This document shows positions 1-8,821 of a DNA stretch of 64,000 nt, piece by piece. Within the stretch, counting starts at the first letter, position 1. Each line of letters opens with the position of its first letter. Origin of the DNA: JAABRT01 sp038259155 (lineage in GTDB: Bacteria > Gemmatimonadota > Gemmatimonadetes > Gemmatimonadales > Gemmatimonadaceae); assembly GCA_038259155.1 (NCBI GenBank), contig JBBSPE010000002.1, positions 1 to 64,000 of the forward strand, given 5' to 3'. The notes below the pieces were generated by a model that saw nothing but the letters and a program-made list of their open reading frames with translations, was not told the DNA's origin and did no database searches. The translations under genes were made by a program, and so were the position numbers.

Positions 1-1
1 A

Positions 2-544
2 GCGTTCGGGGGCAAGCGCGAACGCGGCGCATTTGCAATCACTGTGCCGCCGGGCTACAAGGGTGACGTGGTCTGGACGCTCCGGCACAACGGCGTGACG
101 TATTCAGTACCCGGCCGAGCAACGAGCGACTACTACAAGCTCTCGTACACGCCGCAGGCCGCGGGATCAATGATGCCGAGTGTACACTTTGCAAAGGACG
201 CACCGCCGGCCAGCGGTCGCGATGGTGTGATTGCTGGTCCGCTCACCGTTGCTGTGGGCGCAGCGCTCGACATTCGCGTGTGGGCGGAGGATCGCGGCGA
301 GCGGGAGCCGATTCCCGTGAACCTGAGCTGGTTCAAACATCAGGGACCGGGCGACGTGGAATTCGAGCCACGCGCGGCAAAGACCGCACCCGGCGGCGGC
401 GAGGCGGCCACGTCGGTGCGCTTCAGTGCACCCGGTGAGTACATGCTGCGCGTGCGCGTGGACAACTTCGGCATCACGGACAGCGCGCCGGGACAACAGT
501 GCTGCTGGACGAACGGATTCGTGAAGGTGACGGTCACCAACTGA
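2..544 (+). CDS. Exported or structural protein of unknown function, 3' part only
   Basis: The reading frame is open from the first bases of the window, so the true start lies upstream; 180 codons are visible before the TGA. The visible part has no membrane segment. It looks rich in beta strand, with a motif near the start (VPPGYKGDVVWTL) and a C-terminal Ig-like stretch ending in GFVKVTVTN, as in extracellular beta-sandwich modules. A CC pair sits in the last 20 residues. An internal GTG at 44 could be taken for a start, but the frame and protein-like composition continue in front of it. I do not recognise the family. The next gene is convergent, 22 bp away. Confidence 0.6.
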   Translation, partial: AFGGKRERGAFAITVPPGYKGDVVWTLRHNGVTYSVPGRATSDYYKLSYTPQAAGSMMPSVHFAKDAPPASGRDGVIAGPLTVAVGAALDIRVWAEDRGEREPIPVNLSWFKHQGPGDVEFEPRAAKTAPGGGEAATSVRFSAPGEYMLRVRVDNFGITDSAPGQQCCWTNGFVKVTVTN

Positions 545-566
545 CCGTCGCCGAACGGCCCGCGCC

Positions 567-1283
567 TCAGCGCGGCGGCGGCATGCTGATATGCAGCGAC
601 GGTCCGTGCAACGCTTCGCAGTAGGGCAGCAGCGTCGTTGCCCCCACCACCATCCCGGGCACGCGAATCGGGATCTGCGTGCCGGGATGCCCGCGCTGTC
701 CGGGACGCGTGGCGTCTTCAATCATCACCTCGGCTTCGCGTGCCCAATGCTCACGCAGCGCCACCAGCTGCGCGCGCTGTGACACCGAGAGCAGCGAAAG
801 CGCGTCGCGCCGGGCGCGCATCAATGCCGTCAACCACGCCGACTCTGCGCTCGCGAGCCCGGCCATGGCCTCGTGCAGCGCCGACGACGGCGCGGCCGAG
901 GGCGACTGTCCGGGGGAAAGCGGAGGAAGCGGTGCCGCATCGCCAAGCAGATCGCTAAGCTGCGTTCGCCGTACCGCCGACTGTTCCGCATACACGACTT
1001 CTGCATCGCAGACGGTGCGCCGGAGCTCCTGCAGGCCCGAGACCTGATCCTCGCCGAGGTCGAGATATCCGCTGTGATAGAGCATCACGTGCGGACCACC
1101 GAGCACGAGTTCGAGCCGCGCGTCGCGCGCTGGTAATTGGGCGGCGTGTTCGTGCGATTGCGCGGCCAGCGGTACTGCAGAGGCCAGTATCACGGCGGCG
1201 AGCAACAGCGTGGACAGCCACCAGCGTTGAACGGCTGAGGTCGAACGCGTGGTTTGCAGGTGAGTGGGCGCAGCACAGTGCAT
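567..1283 (-). CDS. Exported helical protein, Spy/CpxP-like (hypothetical)
   Basis: A 238-residue protein with a signal peptide: an Arg-containing n-region, the hydrophobic core LLLAAVILASAVPLA and a cleavage-like AQS. The mature part is mostly helical and has an L-x-x-x-Q-x-x-x-L pattern (LDLGEDQVSGLQELRR) that resembles the LTxxQ motif of periplasmic Spy/CpxP/heavy-metal-sensor proteins. The rest is Ala/Leu/Arg-rich helix with a Pro-rich linker. The ATG at 1283 was chosen because it puts the signal peptide at the N-terminus; the frame runs on upstream to 1361 in poor-quality sequence. Assignment to the Spy family is tentative. It diverges from the PQQ dehydrogenase. Confidence 0.5.
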   Translation of the reverse strand: MHCAAPTHLQTTRSTSAVQRWWLSTLLLAAVILASAVPLAAQSHEHAAQLPARDARLELVLGGPHVMLYHSGYLDLGEDQVSGLQELRRTVCDAEVVYAEQSAVRRTQLSDLLGDAAPLPPLSPGQSPSAAPSSALHEAMAGLASAESAWLTALMRARRDALSLLSVSQRAQLVALREHWAREAEVMIEDATRPGQRGHPGTQIPIRVPGMVVGATTLLPYCEALHGPSLHISMPPPR

Positions 1284-1465
1284 GACGCAGAATCTGCACC
1301 GAAGTCGGCTGAGCGGAAGACATCGCGCATCTTCGGCATGTATTCGGCATGCATTCGGCAAGTCGCCGGCATTCCGTCAGCATGCGCTGCGCCCTAGCGA
1401 ACACGCCACCGTGACCACAGCTTGGAGGCGCATTCGACTCACCTTCTGAACGTCTGGAGCAATTG

Positions 1466-3400
1466 ATGGCGCGACCCTTCACGATCCGGCCGAGCGTGGC
1501 CGTCCTCTTTGCCGCAATGGTGCTCCCGGCCCTGTCAGGCGCGCAACAGGGCACCGGCGCCGAGTGGCGCGTCTACGGCGGCGATCCGGGGCACACGCGC
1601 TACTCCACCCTCGATCAGATTGACTCGACCAACGCCGAGTCGCTCGAAGTCGCGTGGCGATGGAGCGGGCGCAATCAGGGGCCGAACCCGCTCGCCGCGA
1701 GCCAGACCACGCCAATTTTTGTGAACGGCATGCTGTACGCCACCGCCGGTATGCATCGCAGCGTCGTGGCCATCGACCCAGCGACCGGCGAGACGATCTG
1801 GACATGGCGCATAGATGAGGGTGCGCGGCTGGAGGGCGCGCCGCGCGTGAACTCCGGACGTGGTGTGTCCTACTGGTCGGACGGGAACGGCGACAATCGC
1901 ATCTATGTGGTGACACCGGGCTATCAGCTCGTCGCGCTCGATGCTGCGACCGGCCACGCAATCGAGGGCTTCGGTCGCAACGGCGTCGTGGACCTGCAGG
2001 AAAATCTCCGCACACGCGAGGGCGTGGCTCCGGATGGTTCGATTGGGGCGAGCTCGCCCGCTGCCGTCATTGGCGACGTGCTGGTCGTGGGCGCCGCACT
2101 GCACGTGGGGCTGCGTCCGCCGTCCAAGGTGAACATACCCGGCGACGTGCGGGGCTTTGACGCGCGCACCGGACGTCTGCTCTGGACGTTTCACACCATT
2201 CCGGAAGCCGGCGAGGTTGGCAACGAGACATGGCTGGAGGGCTCGTCGGCCTACTCGGGCAACGCCGCAGTGTGGGCACAAATTTCGTGGGACGCGGAGC
2301 TTGGCTACGTCTACCTCCCCACGGAAGCCGCGACGGGCGACTACTACGGCGGGCATCGCCCGGGCAACAATCTTTTCTCCACGAGCATCCTCACGCTCGA
2401 CGCGCGCACGGGCAAACGCGTGTGGCATTTCCAGACCATCCATCACGACATCTGGGACTGGGACAACCCCAATGCGCCGATTCTCGCCGACGTGACGATC
2501 GAGGGCCGAGCGCGGCGCATCGTCGCGCAGATTACCAAGCAGGGGTTTGTGTTTGTGCTCGATCGGATCACCGGTGAACCCATCTGGCCCATTGAGGAGC
2601 GTGCGGTGCCCAAGGGCGACGCGCCCGGCGAGTGGTACAGCCCAACGCAGCCGTTTCCCACCAAACCCGCACCGTTTGAACGACAGGGTTTCAGCGAGGC
2701 GGACCTGCTCGACTTCACGCCGGAGATTTTCAGGCAGGCCAGGGAAATCGCGAGCCAGTTCCGCTGGGGACCACTCTATTCGCCACCCTCATTGCAGACC
2801 GCGGCCGACAGCACGAAGGGCACGATCACGTTGCCGGCGGCGACGGGTGGTGCCAACTGGGAAGGTGGCGCGCTGGACCCGGAGACAGGATTTCTGTACA
2901 TCCCGTCGGTGACGGCGCCGTCGTTTCTCTCGCTCGTGGCCGGCGGCACCATGTCCGACATGAACTACATCGCCGGTGGCGGCCGCGGTCAGATTGCGCC
3001 CGGTGTTCCCATTGTGAAGCCACCTTGGGGCCGCATCACCGCAATAGATCTGAGCACCGGCGACCACGCGTGGATGGTGCCCAACGGCGACACACCACCC
3101 GCGGTAGCTGAGCGGCTCAAACTGCCGCCGGAGAGTATTCCGAATACCGGACGCAGTTCGCGCGCGGGACTGCTGGTCACGCGCACGTTGTTGTTCGCGG
3201 GTGAGGGCACCAACGGGACCGGCAATTTCTGGGTGTTGAACAAGCGCACCGGTGCACGCATTGCGCGGTTGGACATTCCGAGCGGCACCCAGACCGGTAT
3301 TCCGATGACGTACCTGCACGAGGGTCGGCAGTACGTGGTGTTCGCGACCACGGGCGCGGGGCAGCCGTCAGAGATTGTGGCCTACGCGTTGCCGCGGTGA
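1466..3400 (+). CDS. PQQ-dependent dehydrogenase (quinoprotein glucose/alcohol dehydrogenase family)
   Basis: A 644-residue periplasmic quinoprotein: a signal peptide (about residues 1-27, cleaving near LSGAQQ) followed by an eight-bladed PQQ beta-propeller. Family signatures are YGGDPGHTRYSTLDQI at the mature N-terminus, GVSYW in an early blade, and HHDIWDWDNPNAPIL, the conserved His-Asp-Trp stretch before the fourth blade. Such enzymes oxidise sugars or alcohols and pass electrons to the respiratory chain. There is no haem-c CxxCH motif and no membrane anchor, so it would be a soluble quinoprotein; the substrate cannot be read from the sequence. A TTG three bases earlier is possible, but the ATG at 1466 has GGAG upstream. 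Its stop overlaps the start of the permease. Confidence 0.88.
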   Translation: MARPFTIRPSVAVLFAAMVLPALSGAQQGTGAEWRVYGGDPGHTRYSTLDQIDSTNAESLEVAWRWSGRNQGPNPLAASQTTPIFVNGMLYATAGMHRSVVAIDPATGETIWTWRIDEGARLEGAPRVNSGRGVSYWSDGNGDNRIYVVTPGYQLVALDAATGHAIEGFGRNGVVDLQENLRTREGVAPDGSIGASSPAAVIGDVLVVGAALHVGLRPPSKVNIPGDVRGFDARTGRLLWTFHTIPEAGEVGNETWLEGSSAYSGNAAVWAQISWDAELGYVYLPTEAATGDYYGGHRPGNNLFSTSILTLDARTGKRVWHFQTIHHDIWDWDNPNAPILADVTIEGRARRIVAQITKQGFVFVLDRITGEPIWPIEERAVPKGDAPGEWYSPTQPFPTKPAPFERQGFSEADLLDFTPEIFRQAREIASQFRWGPLYSPPSLQTAADSTKGTITLPAATGGANWEGGALDPETGFLYIPSVTAPSFLSLVAGGTMSDMNYIAGGGRGQIAPGVPIVKPPWGRITAIDLSTGDHAWMVPNGDTPPAVAERLKLPPESIPNTGRSSRAGLLVTRTLLFAGEGTNGTGNFWVLNKRTGARIARLDIPSGTQTGIPMTYLHEGRQYVVFATTGAGQPSEIVAYALPR

Positions 3401-4668
3401 CGACCGAGGCGCTTCCGCGCACGGTAGGCTTCTGGGGAACCGCGCTGTTCCCCGTAAATGGCATGATCGGCTCGGGCATTTTCGCCTTGCCGGCAATCAT
3501 GGTTGCCGCCGTGGGCAGTTTTGCGCCGTGGATGATGCTGTTTGGCGCGGTGCTGATTCTGCCGTTGACGCTGGTCTTCGCGATCCTTTCCACCCGGTTT
3601 GATCGCAACGGTGGGCCGGTGCTCTATACCAGCGCAGCCTTTGGCCGATTTTTCGGGTTTCAGGCGGGCTGGACGCGCTATGCGTCCGGCGTGGTCGCAG
3701 TGGCCGCGAATACGAAGGTATCGGTCGCCTATCTCACGGTCCTCTTTCCGGTCCTGAACGATCCCACGCTCAAAGCGGCCGCGGTGATCGGCTTTCTCGT
3801 GTTCACGACGATCGTGAACTTGGTAGGCATGCGCACCTCGGTTGGAACGCTCGGCGTGATGACGGCGGTGAAGATCACCCCGCTTCTCGTGCTTGTGACT
3901 GTTGGCCTTGCCACCCGCGATCCGGCGGTCGGGTTCAGTCTGCCCCGGTTCAGCGAGTTTGAGAGCGTCGTCTTGCTCACGTTCTATGCGTATATGGCGT
4001 TTGAGAACGCGACGTTTGCCGCAGGTGAAACGCGAAATCCCGCACGCAACATCCCGTTGGCACTGGTCACCTCGCTGGCCGCGGTGACGCTGCTGTACAT
4101 GCTGGTGATCTGGGCCTATCTCGCCATCGCGCCAACCGTGACCGGTGACGAGAGCGCGCTTGCTGCGGCTGCAGGAAACGTGATGGGCCAGGCCGGCGTG
4201 ATCGCCATTTCTCTCGCCGCTGCATTTTCCATCAGTGCCAACACCTTGGGTGCCGGTATCGCGACGCCGCGCATGACCTTCGGCATGGCCGAACTGGGCA
4301 CACTGCCCCGTGCGTTCTCGCATGTGTCCAGGCAATTCCAAACGCCGGATGTGTCGATCCTGTTCTATGGCGGCGCGGCCATCGTGTTCAGCCTGTGGGG
4401 CGGTTTTGCCGCGCTGGCTGTCGCGAGCACCTTGTCGCGCCTCGTGATGTATCTGCTGTCCTCGCTGGCATTGCCCGTGCTCGAGCACCGGGACCGCGCA
4501 AAGTCCCCATTCTGGCATCTGCCCGTTGCCGTGCTCTCGGCGCTCTCGACCTTGTGGGTGGCCAGCCACGCCAGCGCTGAGGCATTCCAGATGCTCGGCC
4601 TGATTCTGGTGGTCGGCACCGGGTTGTTCGTGCTTGCCACCCGCGGGAATCCCGTTCAGCCGAGCTGA
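3397..4668 (+). CDS. APC-family amino acid permease
   Basis: A 423-residue polytopic membrane protein with about 12 hydrophobic segments. The first carries the family's unwound-helix motif GMIGSGIFALP, which binds the amino acid backbone in APC transporters; TM3 follows GGPVLYTSAAFGRFFGFQAGW, shortened here to its typical GGP...GFQ pattern. It should import amino acids or related amines across the inner membrane. The GTG start overlaps the dehydrogenase stop (GTGA), so the two are translationally coupled. The pairing is unusual, since a periplasmic sugar/alcohol dehydrogenase has no obvious link to amino acid uptake. Substrate unknown. Confidence 0.85.
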   Translation: MTTEALPRTVGFWGTALFPVNGMIGSGIFALPAIMVAAVGSFAPWMMLFGAVLILPLTLVFAILSTRFDRNGGPVLYTSAAFGRFFGFQAGWTRYASGVVAVAANTKVSVAYLTVLFPVLNDPTLKAAAVIGFLVFTTIVNLVGMRTSVGTLGVMTAVKITPLLVLVTVGLATRDPAVGFSLPRFSEFESVVLLTFYAYMAFENATFAAGETRNPARNIPLALVTSLAAVTLLYMLVIWAYLAIAPTVTGDESALAAAAGNVMGQAGVIAISLAAAFSISANTLGAGIATPRMTFGMAELGTLPRAFSHVSRQFQTPDVSILFYGGAAIVFSLWGGFAALAVASTLSRLVMYLLSSLALPVLEHRDRAKSPFWHLPVAVLSALSTLWVASHASAEAFQMLGLILVVGTGLFVLATRGNPVQPS

Positions 4669-4669
4669 G

Positions 4670-4709
4670 GCCGCACAAATCGGCAGTCGCACGCTACACG
4701 ATGTGCGGC
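4670..4709 (+). terminator. Weak inverted repeat after the permease
   Basis: GCCGCACA at 4670-4677 pairs with TGTGCGGC at 4702-4709 across a 24-nt loop. There is no T-tract, so it is at best a factor-dependent or weak terminator. Confidence 0.25.
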
Positions 4710-4756
4710 GGCGCGCGTACAGGATGACGGCGTCAGCAGTGATTCGCGTCCCCCCA

Positions 4757-4785
4757 TTGCGGACCGCGAACGCTGGCACTAATTA
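4757..4785 (+). promoter_or_regulatory. Candidate sigma70-like promoter for the arsR-SRPBCC operon
   Basis: TTGCGG at 4757-4762 and TAATTA at 4780-4785 are 17 bp apart. Transcription would then start close to the ATG at 4795, giving a nearly leaderless mRNA, which fits the absence of a ribosome-binding site. The -10 element touches the palindromic operator. The match is moderate. Confidence 0.35.
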
Positions 4786-4804
4786 CTGAACCATATGGTT
4801 CAGT
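4785..4804. promoter_or_regulatory. Perfect 20-bp palindromic operator over the arsR start codon
   Basis: ACTGAACCATATGGTTCAGT is a perfect 10+10 inverted repeat whose right half starts with the ATG of the ArsR-type gene. Winged-helix ArsR regulators are dimers that bind such dyads at their own promoters. A bound dimer here would cover the -10 region, the transcription start and the start codon, so autorepression is the natural reading (inference). Confidence 0.7.
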
Positions 4805-5139
4805 TTAACACATCGCGACTTGATACCTCGTTCGCTGCACTTTCGGACGCCACTCGACGCGGCGTCGTAGAGCAGCTCGCACGCACCGACGCGTCGATCA
4901 CGGAGCTCGCCGAGCAGTTCGCTATGACGCTTACCGGCATGAAAAAGCACGTCGGCGTGTTGGAGAAAGCGGGGCTCGTCACCACGAAAAAGATCGGACG
5001 CGTACGAACCTGCCAGCTGGGGCCGCGACGATTGGAGGAAGAGACGGCGTGGCTTGAGCGGTACCGCCGGCGCTGGGACGAACGCTTTGACGAGTTGGAC
5101 CGGGTAGTCGCAGAACTCACACGGAAGGGAGACGAGTGA
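4795..5139 (+). CDS. ArsR-family winged-helix transcriptional regulator
   Basis: A 114-residue DNA-binding protein. Residues about 10-85 form the winged helix: SDATRRGVVEQLA is helix 1, SITELAEQFAMT leads into the recognition helix TGMKKHVGVLEKAGLV, and KKIGRVRTCQL is the wing. The C-terminus is a helix with LERYRRRWDERFDELDRVV. There is no CxC or other metal-binding motif, so it belongs to the non-metal ArsR group usually paired with SRPBCC proteins. It overlaps the next gene by ATGA. The ATG lies inside a perfect 20-bp palindrome with no ribosome-binding site upstream. Confidence 0.88.
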   Translation: MVQFNTSRLDTSFAALSDATRRGVVEQLARTDASITELAEQFAMTLTGMKKHVGVLEKAGLVTTKKIGRVRTCQLGPRRLEEETAWLERYRRRWDERFDELDRVVAELTRKGDE

Positions 5140-5651
5140 TGAACGCAGAAACAGAGAGTCAGCCGGGCCCCGCCAAGCCCCGCACCACGGTGGAACGGAC
5201 GTCTGACCGCGAAGTCGTTGTCTCGCGCACCATCAACGGACCTGCGCGCATCGTGTTCGAGGCATTTTCCAACGCGGAGCTGTTCAGGCGCTGGTGGGTG
5301 CCCAAGTCGATGGGCATGACCCTGCTGTCCTGCGTGTTGGATGTTCGTGTCGGCGGCACGTACCGATTGGAATTCGACGTCGGCGCGCCCGAGCCGGCGG
5401 CGTTTTTCGGCACCTACGTCGACGTAGAGCCGTACTCGCGCCTCGCGTGGTCGAATGACGAAGGCGACGAGGGCGGGTCGGTGACGACGGTTGCTTTCAA
5501 AGAGCAGGACGGCCGGACGCTGTTGGTGCTGACCGAGACGTATCCGTCCAAGGAGGCACTTGACGCTGCCGGCACCGGAGCGGCCGAGGCGATGTTCGAG
5601 ACGTTTGATCAACTGGATGAGTTGCTCGTCACGCTGGATCGGAGCGCCTGA
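5136..5651 (+). CDS. SRPBCC / AHSA1-like domain protein
   Basis: A 171-residue START-like (Bet v 1 fold) protein. After a 25-residue polar leader comes the AHSA1 pattern: REVVVSRTINGPARIVFEAF, then the RRWWVPKSMG element, a VGGTYRLEF strand, and the C-terminal helix that closes the cavity. Family members bind hydrophobic ligands in this cavity. Co-transcription with an ArsR-type regulator through an ATGA overlap is a widespread arrangement whose physiological ligand is mostly unknown. Its C-terminal helix (GAAEAMFETFDQLDELL) is typical and the gene looks complete. Confidence 0.85.
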   Translation: MMNAETESQPGPAKPRTTVERTSDREVVVSRTINGPARIVFEAFSNAELFRRWWVPKSMGMTLLSCVLDVRVGGTYRLEFDVGAPEPAAFFGTYVDVEPYSRLAWSNDEGDEGGSVTTVAFKEQDGRTLLVLTETYPSKEALDAAGTGAAEAMFETFDQLDELLVTLDRSA

Positions 5652-6050
5652 CTGTTCTGCCCCGTTGCAGCCCTGCTGCAGTGACCGAAGCGCAACAGCT
5701 GCGAGGTATGGTGATCGATTCCGCAGGGCGAGTTTGCGCCGATGACGGCGATCGGTGATTGCGAGGCTCGGAACAGAGGAAAGCAGGAGTGACGACCATG
5801 TCTTCGAGACTTGACGTCAGGCGCAGCTGGTTCGGTCTTGCAGCCGTGCTGACGCTGGTGTGCAGTGTCAGCGGGCAAGCACTTGACGGGGCTCGCTCGG
5901 CAGGCTGGACGTGGAGCGGCACCACGCGCCGACGCATCGTACGGCTCCAGAACCAGCGCGATCACGCCAGACTGACTCGTGGAGTAGCGGCGAATCGTTG
6001 AGCACCCCCATGTACCCCCTGCGAGGACAGATCAATCGCGGAGCTCACTT
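5652..6050. other. Gap before the debranching enzyme, with one doubtful small gene
   Basis: About 400 bp. Apart from the small frame at 5798-6001 I see no conserved coding sequence, hairpin with T-tract or RNA gene. GC content and codon pattern do not favour any one frame. Confidence 0.4.
5798..6001 (+). CDS. Possible small exported peptide or 5' remnant of an exported protein
   Basis: A 67-codon frame starting at an ATG with AGGAG about 11 bases upstream. The first 35 residues look like a signal peptide (basic MSSRLDVRRSW, hydrophobic FGLAAVLTLVCSVSG). After it the sequence is Arg-rich and low in order, which looks more like out-of-frame readthrough than a mature protein. Because the next several kilobases hold broken genes, this may be the start of a gene that lost its body. 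No family recognised. Confidence 0.3.
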   Translation: MSSRLDVRRSWFGLAAVLTLVCSVSGQALDGARSAGWTWSGTTRRRIVRLQNQRDHARLTRGVAANR

Positions 6051-8060
6051 GTGAAAAGTGATGAACAACACCGACTCAACCAAGTCGATACACTTGCCGG
6101 GGCCCCTTCGATGAACCCCGCGGCGGAATGGCTGGAGACCGACGGCCTCGGTGGGTACGCGATGGGGCGTGCCGATGCTGTGCGCACCCGTCGTTATCAC
6201 GCGCTGCTGACGGTGGCTCGGACGCCGCCGACCGAACGGTTTACGCTGGTCAGTGGCCTCGATGTCTGGATCGAGACTGCCGACGGTCAGTTTGCGCTGA
6301 GCACGCAGCAGTATCATGGTGGCATCGCATCGCCGGATGGTGTGTCGCGCTTGGTAGATTTTTCCGCCGTGCCATGGCCAACGTGGCGATATCGATTGCC
6401 GAACGGCGTTGAGGTGACTCAGGAGTTGGTGATGCGGCACGGATCACCCTTGGTGATGCTCGCGTGGCGTCTCATTCGGCCAATGGACGCGCGGTTGGTT
6501 GTGCGTCCATTCTTCGCGGTGCGTGATACGCATGCTCTGACGCACGCGAATGACGTGTTTGATTGGCGAGCGACAGTTGAGGGTTCGCGCCTCGATTGGC
6601 GACCGTACCACGGACTGCCGGCCGTCACCGCGATCACGACCGGCTCCTTCACCGCGGATCCACACTGGTATCGTGATTTTGAGTACGAGGAGGAGCGCGC
6701 CCGGGGTCTTGACTTCCTGGAGGACCTTGCCTCACCTGGAACGTTCCGGTTTGCGCTGGACGGCCACGACGCGTTGCTCGCGTTTTGCAGCAATACGGAA
6801 GGTGCGAGTGCCATCACGATCGATGAGCCTGTCGTGCTGTGGCAAGACGTGACCCAACGCGAGCGCGAGCGGCGCGGCGCATTCGCAACGCCGCTCCACC
6901 GCGCAGCGGATGCGTTCGTCGTGCAACGCGGCGACGGTCGCTCCATTCTTGCCGGCTACCCATGGTTCACCGATTGGGGTCGAGATACCTTCATCTCGCT
7001 TCGGGGGCTCTGTCTCGCAACCGATCGCCATGATGATGCGCACGCCATTCTTCTCGAGTGGGCTCGGCACGTCAGCGCCGGCTTGCTGCCGAATCGGTTC
7101 GCCGACTTTGGCGCAGCACCCGAATACAACTCGGTTGATGCGGCGCTCTGGTATGTGGTGGCGGTTGAACTGTTTCTGCGAGCCACCGAATCAGATGGGT
7201 CGGTGACCAGTCACGAGTTGCAGACACTCGGCGATGCGGTTGGGGCGATTGTCGATGGATACCGTCGGGGGACCAGATACGGAATTCGTGAGGACGAGGA
7301 TGGACTGCTGGCGGCTGGCGTGCCGGGAGTACAACTGACATGGATGGACGCAAAGGTCGGCGACTGGGTTGTCACACCGCGTATCGGCAAGCCTGTCGAA
7401 GTACAGGCGCTCTGGATCAATGCCTTGCATGTCGCGTCTCGCTGGGATGAGACGATGGCTGCGGTCGCTGAACGCGCAACCACCGTGTTTGAAAGTCGCT
7501 TCTGGAATGACGCAACCAACTGCCTGAATGACGTCATCGACGTGAACGGCACGCTCGGACAGATCGATGCCTCAGTGCGCCCGAATCAGTTGCTGGCGGT
7601 TGGAGGTTTGCCGTGGACGGTGATCAGCGGTGCGCGGGCAGGCCTCATTGTGAATCGGGTTGAAGCGGATCTGTGGACCGATGCGGGGGTGCGCTCGTTG
7701 GCACCACACGAAGCGGAATACGTCGGGGTGTATGAGGGGGACGTTCGCCACCGTGATGGTGCATATCATCAGGGCACCGTATGGCCATGGCTCACCGGTG
7801 CGTTCGTGGACGCGTGGGTGCGGGTTCGCGGTGGTAGCACAGCCGCGAAGCGTGCGGCGGCTGGCCGGTTTCTTGCCCCGATGATCGCGCACTACGATCA
7901 GTCTGCGCCGGGCTTTGTAGGCGAGATTGCCGATGGCGATGCGCCGCACACACCGCGCGGCTGCCCATTTCAGGCATGGTCAGTGGGGGAAGCCCTCTGG
8001 TTGCAGGTGGTCGTGTTGCAGAGCGGACGCAAACAGAGTGGCCGCCCCAAGGTGAACTGA
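6051..8060 (+). CDS. Glycogen debranching enzyme, amylo-alpha-1,6-glucosidase (GH133)
   Basis: A 669-residue cytoplasmic enzyme of the archaeal/bacterial single-chain debranching type. Residues about 20-260 are the N-terminal beta-sandwich domain (EWLETDGLGGYAMG is its classic opening). From about 290 comes the (alpha/alpha)6 barrel with YPWFTDWGRDTFISLRGL, then NRFADFGAAPEYNSVDAALW and near the end GAYHQGTVWPWL; these hold the acidic residues of the alpha-1,6-glucosidase site. It removes branch stubs from glycogen. The start is GTG at 6051 with GGAG upstream; an ATG at 6111 would also keep the whole domain. It faces the pentose-phosphate cluster and belongs with the GH63 and glucokinase genes downstream. 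Confidence 0.9.
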   Translation: MKSDEQHRLNQVDTLAGAPSMNPAAEWLETDGLGGYAMGRADAVRTRRYHALLTVARTPPTERFTLVSGLDVWIETADGQFALSTQQYHGGIASPDGVSRLVDFSAVPWPTWRYRLPNGVEVTQELVMRHGSPLVMLAWRLIRPMDARLVVRPFFAVRDTHALTHANDVFDWRATVEGSRLDWRPYHGLPAVTAITTGSFTADPHWYRDFEYEEERARGLDFLEDLASPGTFRFALDGHDALLAFCSNTEGASAITIDEPVVLWQDVTQRERERRGAFATPLHRAADAFVVQRGDGRSILAGYPWFTDWGRDTFISLRGLCLATDRHDDAHAILLEWARHVSAGLLPNRFADFGAAPEYNSVDAALWYVVAVELFLRATESDGSVTSHELQTLGDAVGAIVDGYRRGTRYGIREDEDGLLAAGVPGVQLTWMDAKVGDWVVTPRIGKPVEVQALWINALHVASRWDETMAAVAERATTVFESRFWNDATNCLNDVIDVNGTLGQIDASVRPNQLLAVGGLPWTVISGARAGLIVNRVEADLWTDAGVRSLAPHEAEYVGVYEGDVRHRDGAYHQGTVWPWLTGAFVDAWVRVRGGSTAAKRAAAGRFLAPMIAHYDQSAPGFVGEIADGDAPHTPRGCPFQAWSVGEALWLQVVVLQSGRKQSGRPKVN

Positions 8061-8173
8061 TCGAAGCAGACAGCGGGACGCGGGAGCACGGCGGGGTGAC
8101 TCACGCTGGTGAGCGCCGCGCCTGCGCCATGTGCGGCGTGCTGACAGGGCGCGTGCCAGCGCGTAGCTGGTGC

Positions 8174-8821
8174 GTCCACATAATACACGTCGGGAAAACT
8201 CGGATTCTTCGTGCCAGTGCTGGCCCACAGCGGTCACTGCCGACGCGCTCCTTTGGCCGCGAGCGCCGCGAACTCCGCGCCGTCGCAAACTTCCGCAAAC
8301 CGCACGTACGCAAGTTTTGCGTTGGCAATCGCTGATTTCCCGAGCGTTGCCTACCCTGCGCTTGCCTCGGCCGCACCAGCCGCTAGCTGCGCCTCGAGCA
8401 AGGGGTCCACCACGCCGTCCAGGTGGCTCACGAAGAAACTCGCCACTGACGCGATTTGGTCCAGCTTGCCGCCCGCGGCGGCTCGCTTCTGCAGGCCGGC
8501 CATATATGCGTCGCTTGCGGCGGCGTAGCGTTCGGGAGAAAAGATGAGCGTCACATTGACGTTGATCCCATCGGCAATCGCCGCCTCAATCGCGCCAAGG
8601 CCCTCCAGCGTAGCGGGGATCTTCACCATCAGATTGGGACGTGCCACCGTTGCCCACAGACGGCGCGCTTCAGCCAATCTGCCGGCCGTGTCGTGCGCCA
8701 GACGTGGGGAGACTTCGATGCTGACGTAACCATCCTCGCCACCCGTGCGCCCGTACACAGGGAGGAACAGGTCGGCGGACGCCTGAGCCTCACAGGGGAC
8801 GTGCGTGAGAGTACGTCGCAT
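8174..8821 (-). pseudogene. tal: Transaldolase remnant, truncated at both ends and interrupted by two stops
   Basis: One reading frame on the minus strand matches the middle of TAL-type transaldolases: ADLFLPVYGRTGGEDGYVSIE, LMVKIPATLEGL with the Schiff-base lysine region, INVNVTLIFS, then GKSAIANAKLAYVRFAEV and PLWASTGTKNP. An in-frame TAG at 8353-8351 splits it and a TGA at 8236-8234 follows; each could come from a C-to-T change in a Gln or Arg codon. About the first 90 residues are missing, because the frame begins inside the 3' end of pgi. Homology stops after VYYVD, so the C-terminal third is also lost. It can hardly encode active transaldolase. Confidence 0.85.
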
